Assembly (NCBI GenBank): GCA_963682055.1
Contig: OY821745.1
Span: forward strand, 15,817,501-15,881,500
Source: Primula veris
Taxonomy: Eukaryota; Streptophyta; Magnoliopsida; Ericales; Primulaceae
Reading direction: 5' to 3'
DNA: 64,000 nt
Shown: in pieces, positions 22,985 to 34,156 of the stretch
How the letters are laid out: each line of letters starts with the position of its first letter
Numbering within the stretch: position 1 is the stretch's first letter
Notes under the pieces: generated by a model
The model's database searches: none
What the model saw: the letters and a program-made list of their open reading frames with translations, nothing else
What the model was told of the DNA's origin: nothing
Position numbers and translations under genes: made by a program

Positions 22985-24555
22985 GTTTGAATTCTTCAAT
23001 ATTTTTTAAAAGAATTTGAGAAGAAAAAAAAGCATTATCGAATAGAAATTGAACAATACAAGTATCAAAATCTAAGTAATTTTCTTCTCTTCCTTAGAAA
23101 ACAACTATCTTAATTGTAAATTATTTTTCCCATCGGTTCATGTATTCCTAAAGCATAAATCATATAAGATTGAGTAGAAACACTAAATTCCGTCAAGTTT
23201 CACCAAAGAACGTAAAGATTCTGTTTAGAAAAGCCGGAATTATCAAATTCCAAACAATTTGAACAAAATTAACTAACAGAACCGAAACCAAACAAAAATA
23301 CGCTCTAATCATAAAAGTCCTAACCACAATAATCAAGCAGAAAAGCCTTAATAACCAGTCTCGAATAAAAAATTCCCAAAAAAAAAAAGTCTTTTATCAT
23401 ATAAATAAACTAGGTTACTATGCTAATAGCTACCAGTCTAATCAGGGTTTGTTTGGTTATAGCTTTTAAGCTAACAAGCTAATCAGAAAAACCTTAATAA
23501 CCAGTCTCAACAAAGCTGTTATGTATCCTTTTAAGCTGGATTATTTCAGTATTATTTTTACTAGAAAATAAAACAATTTATGGCTAAGTCGGACTTGGAA
23601 TGTAACCCTAGAGAAGCCCAAATTATAAAATTCAAACAATTTGAACAAAATTAACAGACAGAACAGATACAAACAAAAAAACACGCTCTAATCATAAAAT
23701 CCCTAACCACAATAAACAAACGGAAAAGTCTTAATAACCAGCCTCTAACAAAAAGTTCCAAAAAACAAAAAAAATAAATATATTTAATCATATAAACTAG
23801 GTTGGCACTCCGTCCCAAATTACGGGGACTATACGAAACAACGTGCAACTTTAACGGCCAAATAGCTCATGTCTAAGTTATCGAAATCGAGTTTTTCAAA
23901 TTTAATCACATAGCTTAAACGTTAAATTATATGATCAAATTTAAAAAAAATTACATCTTAACAATTTTAAAAAAAAGATTTTTGCTGGTCAAAGTTGCAC
24001 GTTTAGCTACGAGCCTACTCGGGGATTGTTTGGTTGTAGCTTTTAAGCTAACAAGCTGGACCTTTTCAATATATTATGTATCCTTTTAAGCTGGATTATT
24101 TCAGTATTATTTTTACTAGAAAATAATAACAATTAAGAGCTAAGTCGGACTTGGAATGTAACCTAGGTTTGATTTTAATGATATTGTTAATATTCTTTTA
24201 AAGGAATTTGAGACGAAAAAAACATCATTATCGAATAAAATTCAACAATACAAGTATCAAAATCTAAGTATTTTTCTTCTCTTCCTTAGAAAACAACTAT
24301 CTAAATTGTAAATTATTTTTCCCATCAGTTCATATATTCCTAAAACAAAAATCATATAAATAAACTACGTTACTAAACTAATAGCTAGCGGCCTACTCAA
24401 GGTTTGTTTGGTTGTAGCTTTTAAGCTGTTAAGAATCCTTTAAGTTCTACACATTTGGTAGCCATAAAATAAGCTGGATTATTTCATAATTGTTTTAACT
24501 AGCAAAAATAATAACAATCACGAGCTAAGTCAGAGTCAAAATGTAACCCTAGGTT
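22985..24555. repeat. repeated blocks in the leader intron
   Basis: Several unique-looking blocks recur in the same orientation. One with GTATCAAAATCTAAGTA and TTCTTCTCTTCCTTAGAAAA is at 22996-23165 and 24187-24355. One with CAATTTGAACAAAATTAAC is at 23231-23418 and 23612-23800. One with TTTAAGCTGGATTATTTC and CTAAGTCGGACTTGGAATG is at 23520-23608, 24073-24168 and, more diverged, 24466-24555. The motif TTTGTTTGGTTGTAGCTTTT precedes the last block each time. This is a scrambled tandem duplication, not one simple array. Confidence 0.7.
23808..24015. mobile_element. Stowaway-like MITE, decayed
   Basis: The left end reads CACTCCGTCCCAAATTACGG. AACGTGCAACTTTAACGGCC near the left matches, inverted, GGTCAAAGTTGCACGTTTAG near the right. 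This resembles the MITE at 4504-4738. The right end is eroded. Confidence 0.5.
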
Positions 24556-24897
24556 GGATTATCAAGAGAAATAAAATTTGAAGGAAAAAAAACTCCTACT
24601 ATAATAATAACAGCGAAATTGGGAAAATGCAGATAAAAGAATTTACAGACGTAAAAAAGAAATAAAAACAGAAGCTATGGAGATACCTTGTAGTGATGGG
24701 TTCTCTCTATGAGAGAGAGAGAGAATAGAAAAGAGCATTTATCTGTTTTCACGTTTAAACATTAATTTTTATTTACAAACGTAAATGAACCTGAAATATA
24801 AAAATATTTATGGATAATAATAATACTAACTTACGGTTTGATAACAATAGCATTGTACTAATCATTTTGATTAATTTGTTTAAAATAATAATTGTCT

Positions 24898-25205
24898 ATT
24901 TAACTCAAAAAAATATTTACGGATCGTAATCATAACTTACGGTTTGATAAAAGGTCAATAAGTTAATTTGTTTCGAGTAACGTGATAAAAGGTCGTTCGA
25001 GTACTAATCATTTAAAAAAATGGTTAATTTGTTTAAAATGATAGACAATTCAATAACAAACATAACGGTTGAAACGGAACTAAATTTGGAGTGAGTCCGA
25101 ACGAATAAGTTATAGTTTCACAATATACGATATCGAAAAAAAAATATGAATAAGTCAAACCGTAAGTCACGATTACGGTCCGTAAATGTTTTTTTGAGTT
25201 AATTA
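24898..25205. mobile_element. small inverted-repeat element with CGTAAG motifs
   Basis: The left end (24903-24955) AACTCAAAAAAATATTTACG...CTTACGGTTTGA pairs with the right end (25145-25203) on the other strand, AACTCAAAAAAACATTTACG...CTTACGGTTTGA. The inverted repeats are about 50 bp with few mismatches; total length about 305 bp. No coding capacity. Related CGTAAG-rich sequence lies at 25205-25370 and 38950-39145. Confidence 0.6.
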
Positions 25206-25370
25206 GGTCTCCGAAAAAAAATTCAGAGTCAAATTCGATTGATCGGCCAAGCCCTCTGAAAATTTTTCAGATTTTCAACGCAGGGGCAATTTGGTAATTT
25301 TACAATCAAAATCGTAAATCTAGCTTACGAATCGTAAGTTAAAATTACGGTTTAAGCAAAAGTCAAACCG
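25206..25370. repeat. dispersed repeat with TTTCAACGCAGGGGCAATTT
   Basis: Shares an ordered set of blocks (CAACGCA-GGG-AATTT-GTAATTT, AAATCGTAA, TTACGAA-CGTAA) with 38950-39145 in the same orientation. It adjoins the inverted-repeat element at 24898 and may be part of the same transposon family. Confidence 0.5.
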
Positions 25371-26740
25371 TAAATTTATCGTGTTTGGAGCTTAAAAATC
25401 CAGCCTCAATAGATGAGAGAGAGCTGACGTAGATTAAAGAACATGAAATCTACAATAAGTAAGTAAATAAATGTTAAAAGAAAAAGGAAATGAAGTCTTC
25501 TTTTTAATATTTTTAAGAAAATACCGAAAAGTCACATTTTTTAAACTATTTCCACACAAGGTTACCAACAAAATTTGCACCTTGCTTAGTTTTTTTTCAA
25601 TTTTAATTAATGGTGGGAAAAAATCATTCATTTTTTTATTTTTTTGATCGATGAGAAAGTAAAAAAAGTGGGGAACCACACAAAATTAGAAAAGTTTGAT
25701 GTGAGGAAAAAAAATATTAGATGGAGTTATTAACAATTAGAGAAAACTTAAACTTTGATAAATAGAAATCTTTTTTAAATTTCTTGCCATCATCAAACGC
25801 TGGGGATCAATGTTGCAAATGAGTAATCAAAAGAAAAGGAGTTAAACTCTCGACAATAGTCATACAGTTAGCAAGCTTACATAGAGAATCAATTCTAATT
25901 TAATCAAAACTCTAGGGACTAATGCTTAAATTGTAAAAAAAATCATATAATTAGAGCTTTATTGGTCATTTCTCCCTATTTATCTATCATACACAAGATC
26001 TATGCGTGTTTAGTGAGAATCAGTTCAATCTTTTTCACGCATTCTCATTCTTAACTTCTTCAGTATTCTTATATACTTATATACATGTTAATCTGTTTTT
26101 TGATTTTCAGTACTTAGGGTTCTTATGATTCAGGTTTTTTATTTAGAGTTTTGATTTGGGTATTTTTCTGTGCAATTCATGTAAATGTTTGAATAAAATG
26201 TATTTTTTTAGTTCAATAACCATTTTTTTTAACCTTATACCCTTAGAATTGGAATTATTGACATGTTGTTTTTCCTTTCGGAATTTTCACCAAACACGTG
26301 TTGTGCAGTGACATTGATCAGGTTCCTATATTCTTCTATAAAAATAAAATTCCTCAATTATACAGAGTAGAAATTGATCTTTTGGAGGATTTAAGCAATC
26401 CTAAATGAGTATGAGAAGTCAAATTGTTAAAAAAAAAAAAAAACTAATTTGTTTGGTTTTATAGCTTAATATAGTCTGGATTAGTAGCCTTCCAAATTTA
26501 AAAATGATTTACATTCTAAAATAAGTTATGATATTAAACAAGACACTTGCTACTTTGATACCATGCTACACTGAAAAGTCATAAGTTATGGTCATTAATC
26601 GGGTTTTGTTGTCGTGACAAAAATATGTAAAACAAAAAAACTATGTCAAATATAATGTATTTTATTCTTGTCATCGTTCGGGAAAATCTAGGTCGAACGG
26701 ATCGTATCATATAAATCTAGTACAAACAAAGAAAAGAAAT
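25371..26740. other. AT-rich intergenic DNA
   Basis: Long A/T runs, no convincing frame. The segment 25970-26060 is less AT-rich and could be an old promoter/leader of the FAR1-like pseudogene that follows, but nothing proves this. Confidence 0.35.
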
Positions 26741-27200
26741 TGTAATGTTCATATATATTTATCTATCAAAGTAAATGAGAAGTATATGATAAAACCAATT
26801 AAGCTCGAACACAAGCATGAATTGCTTGAACATGAGAAGACCAAATTTTTTAGTTGCAATAGATACATCCCGGTACATTTGAAAAGGACATTCGAATTGA
26901 ATGCAGCAGCTCGAATACGAATTGACAAAACTATGACATTGTGCATCATCAAAGGAAAAGTCTCTGACAATCTTTCTTATACATAATGAGAAATGATAAA
27001 TCTTATTAAAAGGGTGAAGTGTCACAAACTAAAAGAAGGAGGCGTTGAGTAATTGATGAACTATTTCAAAATACCGGAAAAGGAAAATAGTGATTTCTTT
27101 TATACGACCGATCTTGATGAAAATGAAAGATTAAATAACGTCTTTTGAGTTGATGCTCAGAACAGGGCGGAACACAAGAAGTTTGGTAATATAGTTACTA

Positions 27201-27824
27201 GGGGTGTAAGCCGTCCGGATTTTAACGGATTAACCCCGATCATAATCCAATCCCTTAAGAACGGATTAAAACTTTTTGAATCCAAACCAAACCACTAATA
27301 GTTCCAATCCAAACTAGATTAAACCAACAGATTGGTTTGGTGTGGTTTTACGGTTTTGATGGTTTGGATCGAATTCGGGTTGTATTCATATTTCTGCAAT
27401 GAGAAATCACAACATCAAATCAAAACATCATAAAAAAAGTTCATAAACGAAAATAAAAATCAAGCATTAACACATGTAAATGTCAAAAAAAGTTAAAATA
27501 CCCATGATCCTTACTTTATTTATTTATGTATGTTAGCAGCACACATTAGAGTTTTTTATATGGCATAAGACATTTAGGTTTATTTGCTATTGTTGGATCA
27601 GATTTAATGCAGATTTTAACTGATTAATGGATCGGATTTGATACGGATTTAACGGATCGGATTGGTTTGGTTCGATTTAAATTACCATTAAAAAATCTTA
27701 AGCCAATCCATTAAGAACGGGTTGAGTTTTTTAAAATCCTAAACCAAACCATTTGACAAAAAATCCAAACCAAACCAGCATATTGGTTCGGATTTATGGA
27801 TTAACGGATTTTACTTACACCCCA
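27201..27824. mobile_element. hAT-like MITE inside the FAR1-like pseudogene
   Basis: The left end is GGGGTGTAAG...GGATTTTAACGGATTAA. The right end on the other strand is GGGGTGTAAG...AAATCCGTTAATCC. Flanks AGTTACTA (27193-27200) and AGTAATTA (27825-27832) agree at 6 of 8 positions, fitting a decayed 8-bp hAT duplication. The interior is rich in GGATT/AATCC repeats without coding capacity. It splits the FAR1-like core between GNIVT and FDTTYL. Confidence 0.7.
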
Positions 27825-28018
27825 AGTAATTACTTTTGACACAACTTATCTTGTTAAATAAGTTTCGAATGTCATTCACCCATATCTTGGGAGTCAATGT
27901 TTTATTCGCTTATGGATTGGTAACACATGAGTACACATATTCTTTTAGATGGTTGTTTAAGGCATGGTTGGAGTGTATGCTTGATATCACATCTAAATTC
28001 ATCATCACATACCAATGA

Positions 28019-28960
28019 GAGGCCATGTACTCGCACGTGTTATTTTTACGCACGAGAACCACGCATGAGCACAAGGGTAATTGTAGTATTTCTTGGGTAA
28101 GCTACCCAAGTTATCGTCCGAGAAACTTTGTGGTTGACTAGATCTGTCTTTTTCTACATTTGTTTACTATTAAATAATTAATTAAAAACGGTAATGAAGG
28201 CGGTCGCGGTTGGATTGTCAATCCAATGGCTCGATTCCTCTAACTTAATATTTAAAAACTCGGATTATAAGATTGTATTTGGGATTAATATGCGTTACTA
28301 ACTTGTTTGCATGCAAGATCTAACAATTAATAACTAGCTTTTAATACGTTATTAATGTTTTCTAGGTGATTAACATGCATGATCACAAGTTATAATAGCA
28401 CAACTGAATTGAGACAAGTTAAAACAGCAAGGAAAAATAGAAGAGAGTAAATAAAACGATGATATATTGAAGTAAGATGAACAAACTTAAAATAATCGAA
28501 GTAAAAGTGGTGTTTTTGTGCACCAAAACTCATTTTTTTAAAACTCTCTCCCCTATGATGAATTTTTGGATTAAATGCTGCTGAATATTGAGTATTCTCT
28601 TGTGAGAGACGGAATATTATGTTTATTATATCAAAACCCTAACAAACTTAATACTTTTCAAAATTTAAAATCTGGTTCGACATGACCGGTCACCGGTCAA
28701 GCCTAACCGGTCAGGTCTGCTTCAAGAAGCTTCTTACAATTGGGCTTCTTTTGGTCTCTGGGCTTTACTAGGGTCTGTTTTTTACTTCATTTGGGGTTGA
28801 TTTAAGACTCTTAATCTTCTGCTTTCTTCTTTTGGGTCACTTTGTCTCGTTTTTGTGCTAATTACATATTTTTTCCTGCAAAAGTATAAAACAGTGTAAG
28901 TAAACCGGGAAAAACGCATAAAACACTAAAAATTGCTTAACTAAGCTGTAATAGCAACAA
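28019..28960. other. foreign insert within the FAR1-like pseudogene, unclassified
   Basis: The FAR1-like match stops after IITYQ at 28018 and resumes only near 29220. The DNA between contains paired motifs such as GACCGGTCACCGGTCAAGCC and ACCGGTCAGG near 28683-28715, but I could not define inverted or direct terminal repeats. Probably one or more old insertions. Confidence 0.35.
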
Positions 28961-30131
28961 AAAAAATGCTAAGTAATATCATTTTAACAATGAAAATGAC
29001 CATTTTGTGGTCTAATCACCATGCAAAACGAAATACGAATAGTGTTTCCAAATACATGGCATCGTTGGTGGTTGTGGCATATCATGAGAAATATTACCGA
29101 TCAAGGGGTATGACATTGAGGTATACAAGGCTATTAAATTCAAACTAAATACTTTAGTATATGATATGTTAATTTCAATTGAATTTAAAGAGACTTGAGA
29201 AAAAATCAACAATACAAATAAGGGAGATCGAGTGGTTGAGTGACTTGTATGTAGAAAGAAACCAATGGGTACCGACTTGGTGAAAGATACTTTTTGGGTG
29301 GTTATGTCGGTAACCCAAAGAAGCAAAAGTATTAAGGGTTTTTTATAAATACATTAAAAGAAGTACTCTCTTACAATAGTTTGTCAAGGAAATGGAGAAT
29401 GCATTAGTTGACAAGGTAAAAAAAATGACTTTCGTTACAGTAATGTATAACTTAGTAGATTCTCTCATTATTGGTTTGAATAACAATTTCGGAAAGCGTA
29501 TACACTTTAAAATATACTGAAACCCACATTCAAATAAATAGTGGGATGTAATTTGTCTTTATGGCCGGTTGTGGGTGACATTTCAGTGTTTTTTATTTAT
29601 TTATCAAACATGATATGCTTGTTGGTAACAAACAACTAATTGAAAAAAATTATATACACTGCCCATTATAATGAAAAGTCAAATGAAACAAAGTATAACT
29701 GCCATATGTTTGAGAGTAAATAATTGGTGTGTAGGCATATGATGTATATTTTGGCTCACAAAATGCTTGTAAAGACACCGGATGGTTACATATTAAACAT
29801 GTGGAGAAATAACGTAGTGCGAAGTCACACCAACGTGAAAATATGCCATGCAAATTGGAAGAAGAATGTCGAATGGCATCGACTTGACAAAATGTTAAAT
29901 CCTCATTTGTTATAATATATTATCATGGTGGTATAGTACTCGAAGTCCAAATGGGTCCACATATGCGGTGTTTGGTTACAAAATTGGTTATTGGATTATT
30001 GGTACAACTGAATATGAAATACAACAAATATGGTGTGTATATAATACAAGTGGGGAGATGGTATTGAGAATTCACAATCCATACCTCATTTATAAAATTA
30101 CCAAACTAACCCTAGTTTATACATGTTCATT

Positions 30132-30241
30132 TGATGGACTCAACTGAGCTAGCTCTAATGATGCTAACCACGACCAAAGTTAACTTCACGCTAGTTAATA
30201 ATACAAGTTCTCATACTTTAGTATAAAAAGAAGATAAATAA
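30132..30241 (-). repeat. left terminal direct repeat of a decayed LTR-type element
   Basis: About 110 bp beginning TGATGGACTCAAC and containing AAAGTTAACTTCACGCTAGTTAA and ACTTTAGTATAAAAAGAA. It matches 32964-33074 in the same orientation. Together with the primer-site-like sequence next to the right copy, this suggests an LTR retrotransposon read on the minus strand. Confidence 0.5.
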
Positions 30242-31249
30242 AGGTTAAGCTTAAAGAGTATGTCTGATTAGTGATTCATGGAGTCACAAACCCTACTTAT
30301 AAATATGGAAGGCATCTGTTCGTGAATAGGAAACAGCCAAGTAAGCTATTCGCAATAACTTAATAAGTTCAACAATAATAAAAGATAACAAATTAAATAG
30401 GTCACACGTCTAATAACAATAAAAGAATGAAAGTCTTAACAAAAATAATAATAATAGAACGGGTCAACTCGGACTGAGCCGGACCTAGGCCTCATGTCGC
30501 GGATAAGGTGTGGGTCCATTTGACATGATATTTCATTCATTCGAGCCCGTTTCATATACTAAATTTCAATTTTCATATAGGTCGACGAAAGCACACAATA
30601 ACTAATAATAGGTAAATTGCTCAATTTTGCAAAGAAGAATCCCATTAAGTTTGACTTTTCTAAAACATGATATAAAATCCCACAAAAAATCAGCCCAAAG
30701 TAATGTTGGTTAACATGTGAAGATTTTTAAAATTTTCGCCTCGAGAAAGTTGGAATAATATAATATTTTGTAATCTCCAACTTCAGATCAATTTCTTGAA
30801 TAACATGATTCAGCCATGTTTCAAACAACAATTCCACAAAAAACACTAAAAGATTTTTTGAGTAAAATAAAAATGACACAAAAATGGGCTTAAACCTTCA
30901 AATCAAACATAAACATAAAGACGGTAAATTTTCCTTTTAGCATTTCATCGAACACTTTTAATTTCAAATTAAAATTTTCAATATCTATAACTCTTTTTCG
31001 CCCATATGCATGTTCGACATCTAATTTCTCACAAATAAATGACTAATCACGTTTATCGAAATTAAATATTGTCAATAGTCGTATAAACATAGTCCAAGCC
31101 AAGCAAGCCCAATAGTCGTATAAACATAGTTCAAAGTCAAACAAGATCAGTAATTACATTAGGTTATTAGAATAAAAAAAGTAAAATCTATCTGGTTATT
31201 TGCAATTTGCCGAAATGGGAAAGAAGTCTGAGGAGAAGAAGGTTCAACA

Positions 31250-31360
31250 GGAAAATGATACTCACACAACTCTTGCACTCCAGACCACACTCCCTTATGT
31301 GGCAAGTGATGTGTCAATTTCATTAAATTGAAAAAAATGGTGGAAATAAATTGGAGTGCA

Positions 31361-31408
<48 letters not shown>

Positions 31409-31500
31409 TAATAACAGATTTAATAATTTTTCTTATTTTTAATTAATATTTAAATTTAGGGTAGTCTCAACTAGGGTTCTACTATATTTTTTAGTAGGTT

Positions 31501-31583
<83 letters not shown>

Positions 31584-31686
31584 TAATACCAGATTTAATA
31601 ATTTTTCTTATTTTTAATTAATATTTAAATTTAGGGTAGTCTCAACTAGGGTTCTACTATATTTTTATTTGGGTTTTTAGTAGGTT

Positions 31687-31735
<49 letters not shown>

Positions 31736-32171
31736 TAATATCAGATTTAATAATTTTTCTTATTTTTAATTAATATTTAAATTTAGGGTAGTCTCAACTA
31801 GGGTTCTACTATATTTTTATTTGGGTTTTTAGTAGGTTGGATTTATATATATATATATTAGTAATATCAGATTTAATAATTTTTCTTATTTTTAATTAAT
31901 ATTTAAATTTAGGATAGTTTCAACTAGGGTTCTACTATATTTTTATTTGAGTTTTTAGTAGGTTTGGTTTTTATTATGTTGAATATTTATATTTTGGTTT
32001 ATCAAATTATAAATTGCGTTTTATTTACATTTGAAGGGATACATATGTATTTCATTAAGTAGGGAATGTGGGAGTTGTGTGCAAATTGTGTGTATAGCAT
32101 CACCTTTTCTGGAGGGACCCACCTAAAGGAGTGTGGTCTGGAGTGTCCCAGTTGTGTGAATAGCATGATCC
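31250..32171. mobile_element. Mutator-like element with 9-bp duplication and AT minisatellite
   Basis: The left end GGAAAATGATACTCACACAA and right end (other strand) GGATCATGCTATTCACACAA start inverted repeats of about 45 bp that share CACTCCAGACCACACTCC. Perfect 9-bp direct repeats GGTTCAACA flank it at 31241-31249 and 32172-32180. No transposase. The centre is a minisatellite (see next entry). The host sequence around it belongs to the decayed element of 30.1-33.1 kb. Confidence 0.85.
31355..31975. repeat. minisatellite of four units alternating with TA tracts
   Basis: Four copies of a block of about 110-130 bp (AGATTTAATAATTTTTCTTA ... GTCTCAACTAGGGTTCTACT) start near 31412, 31590, 31743 and 31868. 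They are separated by TA runs of very different length, the longest about 70 bp at 31509-31580. This is a typical unstable array, and the copy number in the assembly should be treated with caution. Confidence 0.85.
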
Positions 32172-32180
32172 GGTTCAACA

Positions 32181-33540
32181 TAGTCATTGGGCGGCCAAGG
32201 AATTTTAAATAACAAATTCAAACCATAATTTTGATTACCAAATAACAAAAAATTATCATCACTTCTCAACGTTATCAATTCTTGTTTAGTGAAACAAGTA
32301 ATATTATTTTTTTCCTCCAAATTGTTTTTCCCTTCCAAAATTCAAACTCATCTCAAATTTCTTTTTCGTTTTTATTTTTATTGTCTTTACTATAATCTAC
32401 AATTAATAACACATGATCTAGGGTTCCAATCTTTTCAAATTCACCATCCATATAATCATTAATAATTGGTGGTTAATTCTGATCAAGTGAAGTATATACC
32501 GTCGTGGGTGAAAAAGATTAAAAATCTTCACCATCAATGAGAGTAAATGCTAGATTTTACACAAAATCGGATTTACAATACAAACATATTTTTTCTTTTT
32601 CATTAAAACTGCCGAAACTCTAGAACCCTTCGCTTGGTGATCCTATTTACTCATCAGGGGCTTGTCGTTGCCCCATCGAATAAGTTCCCCTTTTCCGGGT
32701 TTGCCACATGACCCATATAGGTCCCTTGCGGGCCCCACATCAACTACACCCTTCTCCGATGTGGTGAGTTGTCGATGGGCCAACCCCTCCCCTCTCAGCT
32801 TTTATGTTTCTCCTCCGTGAGGTCAAGTGATGGTGTCATATTCTTTGTCGATTCTGCCGGCTCCCGCAATATATCATTCATCTCTCCAAAAGACGTAGAA
32901 CTCATTGTCTTTTCCCCTCCGAAAAAAAATAATCCCCGTTAGGATCAAGGCTTTGATACCAAATGATGGACTCAACCACCGGTTGCTAGTTCTAAAGGTG
33001 TTAACCCGTCAAAGTTAACTTCATGCTAGTTAACAAAAGAAGTTTTCATACTTTTGTATAAAAAGAACATAGATAAAGTTTGGGAAAAAATTGGTTTAGT
33101 AAGTCCAACTACCATACATTAACAAAATGGGGACCAAACTACTGACATTAACAATTGAGACACCGAACTATATATTTTTTCCTAAATTGGGACCTCCGTC
33201 AATTTAATTGGACGAAAGTTAATTTTAAATTACATTTCAGTCCCAAATTTTATAAAACATAAGAATTTAACCCGAAAAATTTATAATTTTACATTTTTAA
33301 CCCGAAAAAATATATATTTTTTTAAAAATTAACTTATTTTTGAAAAAATCAACTTTTAACAAAAATGACTTTTTTGAAAAAATTAACTTTAGAAAAACAA
33401 AAGAAGTTGCTTTTTTTTTTTTAAAATATTTAACTTTTTTTATAATTTTTTTTTAAAAGTTAATATTTTTTTTAAAAAAACATAATACCAATAAGTTTGT
33501 TGCATGCTATACCAACCCTTCAACACATCTAGATAATAGA
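32181..33540. other. rest of the decayed LTR-type element and AT-rich flank
   Basis: 32600-32945 is GC-richer, non-coding and belongs to the element of 30.1-33.1 kb. 33077-33480 is AT-rich and contains long A and T runs (about 33400-33480), with GGACCTCCGTCAATTTAATT near 33190. No gene is supported. Confidence 0.35.
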
Positions 33541-33544
33541 ACTA

Positions 33545-33935
33545 GTAACAGCACTGAACAATAACACTCGAAGCTAAAATTGTCTCTTTCCAGCAATTCT
33601 GCCAAGCTTGAAAATGTTTGGGCCGTAATACATAAAATTCTTAATAAACAGCTCGACGATATTAAGATGAAGTTTGAAAAGGCCAAATCTTATTTTCCAC
33701 ATGCAGAACTGTGACCTATCTTTACACATCTTAGATCATATATCTCATACCATGCGTTTGATTTATTATTTGAAGAACATAAAAAATATGATGGGCAGTC
33801 CGCTACGGATTGTTATTATGGTATAAAGTTGTCTCATGTGCTACATTGTCACCATGTCATGAGTGCGCATTATTTATTTGGCAAGCCTTTTTTACTAGAA
33901 GATATCCATAAATTCTGGAAAAAATTAGAGGTAAT
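33545..33935 (+). pseudogene. MULE transposase C-terminal fragment
   Basis: Plus-strand translation gives NVWAVIHKILNKQLDDIKMK, then after a stop (33712-33714) SYISYHAFDLLFEEHKKY, GIKLSHVLHCHHVMSAHYLF and LLEDIHKFWKKLE. This is the end of plant Mutator-like transposases with the SWIM-type Cys/His block and the following PIHPFWKKL-like motif. The SWIM cysteines are only partly kept. It is a dead fragment; its catalytic core is not seen upstream. Confidence 0.6.
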
Positions 33936-34156
33936 TGATGATAATGGGTCCAATGATGATTGAGGCTGATCTGAACGAGTTTAAAAATGTTTATTTTACG
34001 AAAACTTATGTTGAAAAACGGCACATGAAAACACAACTTAGAGAGATAAATTTACCCTCTAGAACATCAATAAATGATCCTGAAGTGAAAAAAAGTACAG
34101 AGAGAGATAGAAAATGAGATACTTTCAGTAAGAGAGATAAGTTATGCTGGGAGTAT

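Larger units (their letters stand above)
21467..24687 (-). other. probable leader intron of the JMJ24-type gene
   Basis: A splice acceptor (TTCTTCATCTAG/ACTTCAA) lies at 21468, 27 bases before the start codon. A good donor (ACAAG/GTATCT) lies at 24686, at the edge of a pyrimidine-rich segment (24687 to about 24760, reading CTCTCTCTC on the minus strand) that looks like a 5' leader. If real, the leader intron is 3.2 kb. No coding frame longer than about 65 codons occurs inside. It holds a Stowaway-like repeat and a set of repeated blocks. JMJ24-type genes often have a leader intron, but this assignment is inference. Confidence 0.5.
26786..29915 (+). pseudogene. FAR1-RELATED SEQUENCE-like gene, broken
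   Basis: Pieces in the expected order on the plus strand: the end of the FAR1 DNA-binding motif (EHKHELLEHEKTKFF at 26800-26850), linker (FFYTTDLDENERLNNVF, 27097-27145), transposase-like core (FDTTYL at 27833; YGLVTHEYTYSFRWLFKAWL and ECMLD up to about 27990), a later core block (LYVERNQWVPTW, MSVTQRSKSI near 29240-29325), and a SWIM-type zinc finger (CHMFESK, then CRHMMYILAH near 29690-29765). Breaks: stops at 26984, at 27146-27148 where the family has Trp, frame changes around 27840-27900, a stop in the SWIM block, and about 0.9 kb of unrelated DNA after 28018. FRS proteins derive from Mutator transposases, so this may be either a dead FRS gene or a MULE remnant. Confidence 0.75.
30132..33076 (-). 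mobile_element. decayed non-coding LTR-type element
   Basis: Direct repeats at 30132-30241 and 32964-33074 bound about 2.9 kb. Next to the right copy, in minus sense, lies TTGGTATCAAAGCC (32949-32962), close to the copia primer-binding site. The inner region 32600-32945 is relatively GC-rich and has no gag-pol frame, so this is a LARD/TRIM-like or strongly decayed element. A Mutator-like element is nested inside. The ends of the repeats are uncertain. Confidence 0.45.
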
